From Aquitalea magnusonii (GTDB lineage Bacteria; Pseudomonadota; Gammaproteobacteria; Burkholderiales; Chromobacteriaceae), in contig NZ_AP018823.1 in assembly GCF_002217795.2 (NCBI RefSeq), positions 1,984,001 through 2,048,000 on the forward strand: a stretch of DNA of 64,000 bases, written 5' to 3'. Positions within the stretch are counted from its first letter, which is position 1; every line of letters starts with the position of its first letter. The position numbers and the translations under genes were made by a program. Under the pieces are notes generated by a model that saw nothing but the letters and a program-made list of their open reading frames with translations, was not told the DNA's origin and did no database searches. Below are positions 35,851 through 43,817 of the stretch, in pieces.

Positions 35851-36056
35851 AGCGCATGCATCCTACGTCCTTGGCATTTTTGCTGAAATTGATACGAATC
35901 AATCAAAGCGGGACGCAATGACTCTGGAATGAAATCAACGGCAAAGCCCCCGCCACCGGCACGGCGCAGGGTCAGTTGCTACAGGATGGAGATAACGATG
36001 GGATGCGCCCTGCCCGCAGCGCAATAGCGGCGGCCAGGCACGCGCGCCCGGTCTGC

Positions 36057-37268
36057 TCAGCCTGTCTGGCGGCAGGAATCGGCAGCACCGGCAGGCACTG
36101 CCATTGCCGGATCGAAATGCAGCCACTGCGGCCCGGCCTCCGTCAGCGACAGCCAGTCAAGCAGCCCATTACTGCGCACCAGCCCTACACTGCCCAGAGG
36201 CCGCCAGCTCACCGGGCGGCCATTGCTGGCCGCTAGCAGCCCGGCCAGGCGCAAAGAGGCCGAACCGGCCACCAACTGCATCAGGCGGCCATCCGCCGCC
36301 GGCAGATAAACCGAATTGCCAGCGGCCGCCATGCCCGCCTCGCGTACCAGCAGCGGCAGGCAGTCCAGCCGGGCTTGCGTGCGGCCGGCACTATCCACCA
36401 GCATGGCAAAGCCGTGGCCGTCAGCATTGCCGGCCAGCAGGAAACGGGCCGGCTCGGGCAGCCAGATCAGGTTGTAGCTGTAATACTGCAGGCGCTCCCA
36501 CAGTACCCGCTCACCACTGATGGTGCCCTTGTACACATCCAGCAGCGCCATTTTCAGCCGCGCGTCCTGCCTGCCGGGGACAAACTGCTGCCACAGCAGC
36601 AGCGCAACACGCTCTGCGCCAGCCAGCATCGGCCACCAAGCCCGCTGCCCGTCGGCAATATCCAGGCTGTACAGTGGCCGGCCATCCGCATCGTAAACCC
36701 CGGCATACACGCCGTTGCCGCTGCCCAGATCATCCACCCCGCCGCCATCCACCCAGCCATCGGAATAAAACAGCACAAAACGCTCGCCCACCGCCGCCAC
36801 ATGGCCGGAATGGGTACCGGCCTCCACGGTTTGCGGATAGGGTTTGACCGGCCGCAAGGCGGCATCGTAAACCCCGTAACGCTGGCTGACTTCCTGCCCC
36901 GAGCGCCAGCCATCCTCGAAGGTCAGCATCACCCGTCCGCGGGTATTGCGCGCAGCGGATACCGGCTCCTGCGCTTCCGGCCTGGCAATGAATACCCGTG
37001 GTCGGCCAACGGCACCGTCCGTCGCCCGCCACGGCTGGACATAGACATCATGGGTCCAGCTACCGGCACGGTCCGGACCACGCGGCGGCAGGCCGGCGCT
37101 GCTGAAAAACACATTGAAACTGCCCGGTTCTGCTGCCGGCACCGCCGCCACGCCATGCATGAAGCGGCGCAAGTCGCCCTGGTCCGGGCGCAAGCCAGCC
37201 CGCGCTTGGCCAGCAGGCAGCAGCGCCAACAGGCAGCTCATTAGCAGGATATTGCTCAACAGGTGCAT
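36057..37268 (-). CDS. Secreted protein of unknown function (beta-propeller-like)
   Basis: A 403-residue protein from the ATG at 37268, with AAGGAG 6 bases upstream. The signal peptide is MHLLSNILLMSCLLALLPAGQARA. The mature protein shows repeated short beta-like blocks (HVAAVGERFVLFYSDGW, YAGVYDADGRPLYSLD, FLLAGNADGHGFAMLVD) as in six- or seven-bladed propellers. No enzyme motif was recognised. It is divergent from the cystine transport operon. Confidence 0.75.
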   Translation of the reverse strand: MHLLSNILLMSCLLALLPAGQARAGLRPDQGDLRRFMHGVAAVPAAEPGSFNVFFSSAGLPPRGPDRAGSWTHDVYVQPWRATDGAVGRPRVFIARPEAQEPVSAARNTRGRVMLTFEDGWRSGQEVSQRYGVYDAALRPVKPYPQTVEAGTHSGHVAAVGERFVLFYSDGWVDGGGVDDLGSGNGVYAGVYDADGRPLYSLDIADGQRAWWPMLAGAERVALLLWQQFVPGRQDARLKMALLDVYKGTISGERVLWERLQYYSYNLIWLPEPARFLLAGNADGHGFAMLVDSAGRTQARLDCLPLLVREAGMAAAGNSVYLPAADGRLMQLVAGSASLRLAGLLAASNGRPVSWRPLGSVGLVRSNGLLDWLSLTEAGPQWLHFDPAMAVPAGAADSCRQTG

Positions 37269-37397
37269 GTTTACTCCTTGAGACGACACGGCCACGCGCC
37301 AATGGCACCGTCATGGTAGTCCACCAGCCTCCTGCGCGCTGCCTGCAACGGCGGACGAGCCAGCGCTGCCGGCCAAACCCGCCTTATTCACTTTACT

Positions 37398-37426
37398 GAT
37401 AAGCAATGCTTGATTAATTGCTTATC
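37398..37426. promoter_or_regulatory. Perfect 10-base palindrome upstream of the cystine-type ABC operon
   Basis: GATAAGCAAT and ATTGCTTATC are separated by 9 bases. It lies 82 bases before the GTG of the binding-protein gene and in the divergent space shared with the secreted-protein gene. Spacing and symmetry fit a LysR-type or dimeric-repressor operator. A shorter relative (ATAAGC-ACAC-GCTTAT) lies at 42279 before metQ/RidA genes. Confidence 0.5.
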
Positions 37427-37508
37427 CGAATATAGCAGCCACGTTATAGTCGCCGCAGGCCGCCACCAGGCGGCAAGACATCACGACAAAAACAGCCAGG
37501 AGTACCTT

Positions 37509-38267
37509 GTGAAACGATTTGCCATTGCCGCCCTGCTCGCCTCCATTCTGCCGGGCCTTGCCGCCGCTGAAGACCTTGCCAAGATCAAATCCGCCGGTGT
37601 CATCCGCGTGGGCACCGAAGGCACATACGCGCCGTTTACCTATCACGATGCCAGCGGCAAGCTGGTGGGTTTTGATGTGGAAATTGCCCAGGCGGTGGCC
37701 GCCAAGCTGGGCGTGAAAGCCGAATTCATCGAAGGCAAATGGGACGGCCTGATTGCCGGCCTGGATGCCAACCGTTACGACGCCGTGGCCAACGAGGTAT
37801 CGATTACCGAAGCCCGCAAGGCCAAGTACGACTTCTCCAACGCCTATATCGCCTCCAAGGCCGCGCTGATCGTGAATGGCAATAGCCCGATCAAGACCTT
37901 TGCCGACCTCAAGGGCAAGAAGTCCGCCAACACCCTGACCAGCAACTTCGGCAAGCTGGCGCAATCCTTCGGTGCAGAAGTCGTCCCGGTACAAGGCTTT
38001 AACGATTCGCTCGAGCTGCTGGCTTCCGGCCGCGTGGATGCCACCATCAACGACAGCCTATCCTTCCTGGATTACAAAAAGCACCAGCCCAACTCCAAAC
38101 TGCGCATTGCCGCCACCGAAAAGGACGCCGACTTCTCCGGCATCATTTTCCGCAAGGGCAACCCGCAACTGCAGGCCGCCATCAACAAGGCACTGGCTGA
38201 CATCAAGGCGGACGGCACTTACCAGAAGATTTCCTTCAAGTACTTTGGCGAAGACGTGTCGCACTAA
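37509..38267 (+). CDS. tcyJ: Cystine/polar amino-acid ABC transporter substrate-binding protein
   Basis: A 252-residue SBP_bac_3 protein. The GTG at 37509 is chosen because AGGAG sits 6 bases upstream and the signal peptide VKRFAIAALLASILPGLAAA then begins correctly. The core pattern IRVGTEGTYAPFTYHDASGKLVG and WDGLIAGLDANRYDAVANEVSITEARKAKYDFS is closest to FliY/TcyJ cystine-binding proteins in my judgement. It heads an operon with a permease (38548) and an ATPase (39225). The gene symbol is a family-level guess. Confidence 0.85.
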   Translation: MKRFAIAALLASILPGLAAAEDLAKIKSAGVIRVGTEGTYAPFTYHDASGKLVGFDVEIAQAVAAKLGVKAEFIEGKWDGLIAGLDANRYDAVANEVSITEARKAKYDFSNAYIASKAALIVNGNSPIKTFADLKGKKSANTLTSNFGKLAQSFGAEVVPVQGFNDSLELLASGRVDATINDSLSFLDYKKHQPNSKLRIAATEKDADFSGIIFRKGNPQLQAAINKALADIKADGTYQKISFKYFGEDVSH

Positions 38268-38326
38268 GCATATCCCGCCCCGGACTTGCCAGCTTGCCCC
38301 GTCCTGCGGGGCCGCAGGCTGCGGAC

Positions 38327-38440
38327 AAAGTGATTAGGTACGGTTTCACTGGACCCGGCAAAGCCGGGCCTTTCGACTAAGTCATGACTTCCGCAGCCTT
38401 ACCGTCTACTCCCTATCCCCCCGCCCTTTCCCTGAAAGGG
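38327..38440. repeat. Dispersed intergenic repeat, copy 1
   Basis: About 114 bases, with the hairpin CCCGGCAAAGCCGGG and the tail TCCCTATCCCCCCGCCC. It matches 40058-40170 in the same direction over its whole length (roughly 80-85 percent by eye). It lies between the SBP and permease genes. Confidence 0.8.
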
Positions 38441-38547
38441 AGCCTCGCTTTCCTGTCGGAAAACGAGAGGGTTTCGTCAAAATCTGCCGCCCCGTCCTAC
38501 GGGGCAATTTTGTTGGCACAACACGATAACAATAATGGAGTCGGCAC

Positions 38548-39228
38548 ATGCCTGAATGGTTGAAACTGATGGTGGAATCATTGCCGCCGCTGCTGTATGC
38601 AGGGCTGGTGTTCACCGTACCGCTTACCCTGCTGTCCTTTGCTTGTGGCCTGTCGCTGGGCTTTGTCACCGCGCTGGTGCGGCTGTATGGCCCCAAGCCG
38701 CTGGCGGACGGCTTCCGCTTTTATGTGTGGCTGATCCGCGGCACGCCCTTGCTGGTGCAACTGTTCCTGATTTTTTACGGCCTGCCCAAGGCCGGCATCG
38801 TGTTTGACCCGCTGCCGGCCGCTGTCATCGGTTTTTCGCTGAACGTGGGGGCCTACACTTCGGAAGTGATCCGCGCCGCCCTGCTGGCGGTACCGCGCGG
38901 CCAATGGGAAGCCGCCTATTCCATCGGCCTGACCTGGGCCCAGGCCATGCGCCGCACCATTTTGCCGCAGGCCAGCCGCGTGGCCGTGCCGCCCTTGGCC
39001 AATACCTTCATCTCGCTGATCAAGGACACCTCGCTGGCCGCGGTGCTGACCGTGCCGGAAATCTTCCAAGCCGCGCAGCGCATTGCCTCGGTCACCTATG
39101 AACCGCTGATCCTGTATACCGAAACTGCGCTGATCTACCTGCTGTTCAGCTCCGTGCTGTCCGCCGGCCAGCAAAAACTGGAAGCCCGCTTTGGCCAGCA
39201 CCTGCACCAGGCCCAGGAGACGAAATGA
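38548..39228 (+). CDS. tcyL: Cystine/polar amino-acid ABC transporter permease
   Basis: A 226-residue HisMQ-type permease with GGAG 8 bases before the ATG. The EAA loop reads GAYTSEVIRAALLAVPRGQWEAAYSIG, with the usual WLIRGTPLLVQLFLIFYGLPK segment. The stop codon overlaps the ATPase start by 4 bases (ATGA), so the two are coupled. It forms the membrane channel for the SBP at 37509. Confidence 0.9.
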   Translation: MPEWLKLMVESLPPLLYAGLVFTVPLTLLSFACGLSLGFVTALVRLYGPKPLADGFRFYVWLIRGTPLLVQLFLIFYGLPKAGIVFDPLPAAVIGFSLNVGAYTSEVIRAALLAVPRGQWEAAYSIGLTWAQAMRRTILPQASRVAVPPLANTFISLIKDTSLAAVLTVPEIFQAAQRIASVTYEPLILYTETALIYLLFSSVLSAGQQKLEARFGQHLHQAQETK

Positions 39229-39989
39229 TTCAACTGCACAATATCGACAAGCATTTTGGCAGCCAGCATGTGCTCAAGGATGTCTCGCTGCATGTGCCGC
39301 CCGGCCAGGTGACGGCGCTGATCGGCCCGTCCGGCAGCGGCAAGAGCACCCTGCTGCGTTGCATCAATCTGCTGGAAACCCCCAGCGCCGGACAGATTAC
39401 CCTGGGCGATGCCAGCCTGCAGTTTGGCCATGGCCATGCCCAGCCGGGCCGTCAGGACATGCATCGCCTGCGTCTGCAAACCGGCATGGTATTCCAGAAC
39501 TTCCAACTGTTTCCGCATCGCACCGCGCTGGAAAACGTAATGGAAGGCCTGCTGGTGGTGAAGAAATGGCCGCGTGCCCAGGCCGAAGCCCGCGCCCGTG
39601 AACTGCTGCAACAAGTGGGCATGGCGCACAAGGCGGATGCCTGGCCCGGCACCCTGTCCGGCGGCCAGCAGCAACGGGTGGCCATCGCCCGCGCACTGGC
39701 CCAGTCCCCCGGCCTGCTGCTGTGTGACGAACCCACCTCGGCACTGGACCCGGAGCTGGCCAGCGAAGTGGTGGCCGTGCTGCGCCAACTGGCTGCCAAC
39801 AAGATGACCATGCTGATTGCCACCCACGACCTGCGGCTGGCCGCCACACTGGCCGACACCGTGGTGTTTCTGGAAGATGGCCGCATCGTGGAGCAAGGCA
39901 GCAGCCGCCAGTTATTCCTGCACCCGCAAAACCCGCGTACCGCCAGCTATGTGTCCACGCTGAAGGAAGGGCTGCCGGAAGACTGGTAA
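39225..39989 (+). CDS. tcyN: Cystine/polar amino-acid ABC transporter ATPase
   Basis: A 254-residue ABC ATPase. Walker A is GPSGSGKST near residue 35, then Q-loop MVFQNFQLFPH, signature LSGGQQQRVAIARAL, Walker B LLLCDEPTSALDPE and H-loop THD. It is a complete enzyme of the GlnQ/YecC group. It drives the operon's transporter and may also serve the SBP/permease pair at 32882, which lacks an ATPase. A terminator follows at 40001. Confidence 0.92.
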   Translation: MIQLHNIDKHFGSQHVLKDVSLHVPPGQVTALIGPSGSGKSTLLRCINLLETPSAGQITLGDASLQFGHGHAQPGRQDMHRLRLQTGMVFQNFQLFPHRTALENVMEGLLVVKKWPRAQAEARARELLQQVGMAHKADAWPGTLSGGQQQRVAIARALAQSPGLLLCDEPTSALDPELASEVVAVLRQLAANKMTMLIATHDLRLAATLADTVVFLEDGRIVEQGSSRQLFLHPQNPRTASYVSTLKEGLPEDW

Positions 39990-40000
39990 AACCCTGTTCT

Positions 40001-40056
40001 GTCAGTCAGCAACACAAAGGCGTCCGCCGTGAGGGGACGCCTTTGTTGCGGCTGAC
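40001..40056 (+). terminator. Terminator of the cystine-type ABC operon
   Basis: The inner stem ACAAAGGCGTCC/GGGACGCCTTTGT is enclosed by GTCAG/CTGAC, 12 bases after the ATPase stop. The U-tract is poor, but the stem is long. Confidence 0.65.
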
Positions 40057-40057
40057 C

Positions 40058-40170
40058 AAGTGATTTGGTGCGCTTGCACTGGACCCGGCAAAGCCGGGCC
40101 TTGCGACTAAAAAGCTGATTCCGCAACCTTCCCGTCTATTCCCTATCCCCCCGCCCTTTCCCTGAAAGCG
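40058..40170. repeat. Dispersed intergenic repeat, copy 2
   Basis: Second copy of the element at 38327-38440, with CCCGGCAAAGCCGGG and the C-rich tail conserved. The two copies flank the permease-ATPase pair. Confidence 0.8.
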
Positions 40171-40202
40171 AGAAGAGCCTGGCTGGCATCAGGACGCCGG
40201 GT

Positions 40203-40982
40203 TCAGAACACCGGCACCACCGCACCCTGATAACGCTGGTCGATGAACTGGCGCACCTCGTCGGTGGACAGCGCCGCCACCAGTTTTTTCAGCGCCGGGC
40301 TGCTGCGGTTATCCTCGCGCGACACGATGATGTTGGCGTAAGGAGATTGGCTGCCTTCGCTGAACAGCGCATCACGCTTGGGTTTCAACCCGCCTTGCAA
40401 CGCGTAATTGGTATTGATCAGCGCAATGTCCACCTGATCCAGCACGCGTGGCAGGGTGGCGGCTTCCAGTTCCTTGATCTTGAAATGGTGCGGGTTGCTG
40501 CTGATGTCACGCGCGCTGGCCAGGATATTGGCCGGGTCCTTCAGGCTGATCAGGCCCTGCTTGTGCAGCAGCAGCAAGGCGCGGCCGGTATTGGACGGGT
40601 CGTTGGGAATGGCGATGGTGGCACCATCCGGCAGCTCGCTGGTCTTGCGGTACTTGTGCGAGTACGCGCCGAACGGTTCCACATGGATGGCTGCCACGCT
40701 TACCAGCCGGGTGCCCTTGGACTTGTTGAAGCTATCCAGGAAGGGCTGGTGCTGGAAGTAGTTGGCGTCGATTTCCTTGCCGGCCACCGCCAGGTTTTCC
40801 TGCAGGCCATTGCTGAACACCTTCACTTTCAACTCGATACCCTGCTTGGCCAGCGCCGGTTTTACATGCTCCAGGATTTCGGCGTGCGGTACGGCTTCGG
40901 CACCGATGGTCAGCACTTCGGCGTGGGCGGTGAGGCTGGCGGCCAGGCCGAACAAGGCCAGCCAGAGGGTTGCGCGTTTCAT
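40203..40982 (-). CDS. metQ: MetQ/NlpA-family D,L-methionine-binding protein
   Basis: A 259-residue Lipoprotein_9 family protein. The signal peptide MKRATLWLALFGLAASLTAHA lacks a lipobox cysteine, so it is probably soluble in the periplasm rather than a lipoprotein. The core pattern is typical: IGAEAVPHAEILEHVKPALAKQGIELKVKVF, ANYFQHQPFLDSF, ATIAIPNDPSNTGRALLLL. The metN and metI genes are not in this window. Its ATG overlaps the stop of the upstream oxygenase gene by 4 bases. The substrate is likely methionine or a derivative. Confidence 0.9.
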   Translation of the reverse strand: MKRATLWLALFGLAASLTAHAEVLTIGAEAVPHAEILEHVKPALAKQGIELKVKVFSNGLQENLAVAGKEIDANYFQHQPFLDSFNKSKGTRLVSVAAIHVEPFGAYSHKYRKTSELPDGATIAIPNDPSNTGRALLLLHKQGLISLKDPANILASARDISSNPHHFKIKELEAATLPRVLDQVDIALINTNYALQGGLKPKRDALFSEGSQSPYANIIVSREDNRSSPALKKLVAALSTDEVRQFIDQRYQGAVVPVF

Positions 40983-42040
40983 GCATATTCTCCTGCGGAG
41001 GTGGGAAGGGAAGCAGCCTGCAATGCTTGCGGGGAAAGCAGGTCGGCATGGTGGCGGACGGCCACCTTGGGATGGGAGCGCAGCCGTCCTTTGAGATAAT
41101 TGTCACCAATACGGTAAAACAGCGGGTTGTCCGGGTCGGCCTCCGGGCCGCGTGCTTCGGCGGCTAATTGCGCCGGCAATTGCAGCAGCGGAATGGTGGC
41201 ATCCAGCCGCGGGCCAAGGAAAAAGGCCACCGACAAGCGGTCCTTGCCCTCTGGCGGACTCAGCACCCGATGCACATTGGCCCGCAGATATCCATCGGAT
41301 GCCATTTCCAGCGATTCACCGATATTGACGATGAAACTGCCCGGCAATGACGGCGCATCAAGCCAGCCCTGCTCGGTTTCCACTTGCAGGCCGTCCTGGC
41401 TATCGTCTTGCAGCAACAGGGTGAGAAAGCCGCCGTCCTTGTGCGGCCCCACGCCCTGCCCGGCTGCACCTTGCCGGCTGCCCGGATAACGGATGATTTT
41501 CAGATGCTGCACCGGGGCTTCGACAAAGGCAGCGTCGAAAATGTCGACCGGCTGCTGCAGGGCTTCGGCAAAGGCACGCAACAGGCGGATGGAAAGGCGG
41601 GTGGTTTCCTGCTGCCAGTCCAGCAGCACCGGTTTGAGTTGCGGCAAGGCCGTCGGCCATTGATTGGGGCCTTGCAGACGCCACCACGGCCCCTGCGCTG
41701 CCAGGTCGGGCCGCGGGGGGCGCTCGGCACCGATATCCAGTTGTTCGCGCCAGTCGGCGGCACCGCGGGTGCGTTCTTCACCGGCACGGGTATAGCCGCG
41801 AAAATGCGGCGAGTTTTCCATGTCGATGGCCAGCTTGTCGGCTTCTGGCAGGGCAAAGAATGCCCGTGCGGCCTGACGCAGCGCCGTCACCTTGTCAGCG
41901 GCAATACCATGGCCGACCAGATAAAAGAAACCGTGGTCGCGTGCCGCGCCGCGCAGTTGTTGCAGCAGTTGCTGACGTTGTTCGGTGCTGCCATCAAGCA
42001 GGCTGATATCAATAACGGGCAAGGCGGGTGAATGTGGCAT
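40979..42040 (-). CDS. 2-oxoglutarate-Fe(II) oxygenase, isopenicillin-N-synthase-like
   Basis: A 353-residue enzyme from the ATG at 42040 (MPHSPALPVIDIS). The N-terminal DIOX_N part includes RDHGFFYLVGHGI. The C-terminal 2OG-FeII domain has the complete metal triad H200-x-D202 (GPHKDGG) and H257 (NVHRV), plus R268-x-S270 (RLS) for 2-oxoglutarate. Members oxidise small molecules such as ethylene precursors, flavonoids or gibberellins. Here the ATGA overlap with metQ suggests the substrate is something taken up by MetQ, perhaps a methionine-like or other organosulfur compound. That is inference. Confidence 0.9.
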   Translation of the reverse strand: MPHSPALPVIDISLLDGSTEQRQQLLQQLRGAARDHGFFYLVGHGIAADKVTALRQAARAFFALPEADKLAIDMENSPHFRGYTRAGEERTRGAADWREQLDIGAERPPRPDLAAQGPWWRLQGPNQWPTALPQLKPVLLDWQQETTRLSIRLLRAFAEALQQPVDIFDAAFVEAPVQHLKIIRYPGSRQGAAGQGVGPHKDGGFLTLLLQDDSQDGLQVETEQGWLDAPSLPGSFIVNIGESLEMASDGYLRANVHRVLSPPEGKDRLSVAFFLGPRLDATIPLLQLPAQLAAEARGPEADPDNPLFYRIGDNYLKGRLRSHPKVAVRHHADLLSPQALQAASLPTSAGEYA

Positions 42041-42243
42041 GGTGGCTCCGGGTGCGGCACGGCTGGCGTGCGGTTTAAGCACCACGATAAGGCAGGGCAT
42101 GCCGGCAAGGAAGCAAGAAAAGCTGATTTGCATATCAGCGCGCATGCAGGTGGACACTCAAGCCGTCACGGATAAAGTGATATTTCCATGTCATCACAAA
42201 AAACAGGCTGATTCCGGCCTTATTTTGAGTAGCTGATGACATT

Positions 42244-42294
42244 GTTGACATATATCAACGTTTGCTAATTTACAAAGAATAAGCACACGCTTAT
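42244..42294. promoter_or_regulatory. Two palindromes between oxygenase-metQ and triple-RidA genes
   Basis: GTTGA-CATATA-TCAAC (42244-42259) and ATAAGC-ACAC-GCTTAT (42279-42294) lie in the divergent intergenic space. The second shares its ATAAGC/GCTTAT arms with the palindrome before the cystine-type operon at 37398. Either could be the operator for co-regulation of both directions. Confidence 0.4.
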
Positions 42295-42408
42295 ATTCAC
42301 CGCTGTTCAATCAGGGACGCCACGACAGGCAGGCAAACCCAGCCAGACGGCAAGGAAATGCCCGGCAGCAGCGTCGCAATCCATACCCAGCACAAGGTGA
42401 GTCACACT

Positions 42409-43683
42409 ATGAGCAACTACAACGCAGTCCTGGCACGCAATACCGACAAAGCGCCGCAGGCAATCGGCCCCTACTCCCAAACCGTGGCCTTTTCCCACTA
42501 CAACAATCTGTCGGCCCAACTGCCGGTAGACCCGGCCACTGGCAAGCTGGTGGCCGGCGGCATCCGCGAACAGGCTCAGCAGTGCTTTGCCAACATCAAG
42601 GCCGTGATCGACAGCATTGGCCACAGTCTGAACGATGTGGTGCGCATCTCCATTTTCCTGCAGGACATCCGTGACCTCGACGTGGTGCAACAGGTGTATG
42701 CCAACTTCTTTACCGGCCAGTTGCCGGCACTGACCACCGTGGCGGTGGACGCCCTGCCGCTGCAGGCGCTGGTACAAGTGGAAGCGCTGGTTTCCAACGG
42801 CGAAGGCACCATCCCGCATGCACCGCAAGCCGGCGACCTGATCAAGGTAGCGCGCAACACACCCAAGGCCCCGTGCAGCGTGCTGTCCACCCAGACCGTG
42901 GCCTTTTCCCACTACAACAATATTTCCGCCCAGTTGCCGATCGACCCGGATACCGGCGCGCTGGTGGCCGGCGGCGTGCAGGAACAGACCGCGCAATGCC
43001 TGAAGAACATCAAGACCATCCTGGAAAACATTGATGTTCCCTTTGACGACATTGTCAAAATCAACGTTTTCCTGAAAGACCTGGCCGATACCGCTGCCGT
43101 GGACGCGGTATACACCACTTTCTTCCCGGATTCCGCCATTGCCCGCGCCGCTGCCTATTTCCCGGCACGCACCACCATTGCCGCCGCCGGCCTGCCGCTG
43201 GATGCGCTGGTGCAGATCGAAGCCGTGGTTTCCCATGGCGACGGCACCCCGCCGCAAGCGGTGGAAGACCGTCACGGCATCGTCATCCAGGCAGCCAACA
43301 CCAGTGATGCGCCGCGCAGCCGCATTGCCACCCAGAGCGTGGCCTTCTCGCACTACAACCACATTTCGGCCCAACTGCCGCTGGAAGCCGGCAGCGGCAA
43401 ACTGGTGGCCGGCGATATCAGCCAGCAGGCTAGGCTGTGTCTGCAGCACATCCAGACCATCGTGGAAAGCATCAACCACTCACTGGCCGATGTGGTGAAG
43501 GTAAACATCTTCCTGAAGAACATCGACGATATCGCCGCCGTGGACAGCGTGTACCGCACCTTCTTCCCCACCGGCACCCCGGCACGCCGCACCGTTGGCG
43601 TGGTTGCGCTGCCACAGGATGCGCTGATCCAGATTGACGCCGTGGTGGCCCACGCCGAAGGCACTGCGCCCAAGGCCCGCTAA
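42409..43683 (+). CDS. Three fused RidA (YjgF/YER057c/UK114) domains
   Basis: A 424-residue protein starting at the ATG at 42409 (MSNYNAVLAR), with AAGGTGAG 8 bases upstream. It contains three successive RidA domains (about residues 1-133, 140-280, 290-420). Each has the near-identical segment TVAFSHYNNxSAQLP and ends in LPxxALxQ(V/I)(E/D)A. RidA hydrolyses the enamine/imine products of PLP enzymes such as 2-aminoacrylate. Its trimer places the catalytic Arg at subunit interfaces. Here the Arg is present in domain 2 (PAR, R254) and 3 (PAR, R393) but is Leu in domain 1 (PAL, L108). The Glu of the same site is E125, E271 and D410. One chain could fold as a pseudo-trimer. The sulfur-amino-acid neighbourhood fits removal of aminoacrylate. 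Confidence 0.9.
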   Translation: MSNYNAVLARNTDKAPQAIGPYSQTVAFSHYNNLSAQLPVDPATGKLVAGGIREQAQQCFANIKAVIDSIGHSLNDVVRISIFLQDIRDLDVVQQVYANFFTGQLPALTTVAVDALPLQALVQVEALVSNGEGTIPHAPQAGDLIKVARNTPKAPCSVLSTQTVAFSHYNNISAQLPIDPDTGALVAGGVQEQTAQCLKNIKTILENIDVPFDDIVKINVFLKDLADTAAVDAVYTTFFPDSAIARAAAYFPARTTIAAAGLPLDALVQIEAVVSHGDGTPPQAVEDRHGIVIQAANTSDAPRSRIATQSVAFSHYNHISAQLPLEAGSGKLVAGDISQQARLCLQHIQTIVESINHSLADVVKVNIFLKNIDDIAAVDSVYRTFFPTGTPARRTVGVVALPQDALIQIDAVVAHAEGTAPKAR

Positions 43684-43729
43684 GGCCGGATGCCAGGCAG
43701 ACGGCCCGTGCTGGCAGCAAGCCTGGGCA

Positions 43730-43772
43730 GCAAAACGCTCAACCTTTCCGTGGTGGTGGTTGAGCGTTTTGC
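43730..43772. terminator. Bidirectional terminator between RidA and MocR genes
   Basis: GCAAAACGCTCAACC and GGTTGAGCGTTTTGC form a perfect 15-base stem around a 13-base loop. A-rich and T-rich ends suit both convergent genes. Confidence 0.8.
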
Positions 43773-43817
43773 CATCTGCGCGGCCGGATCGGACCGCTAT
43801 GCGGAAATCTGCCGGGC

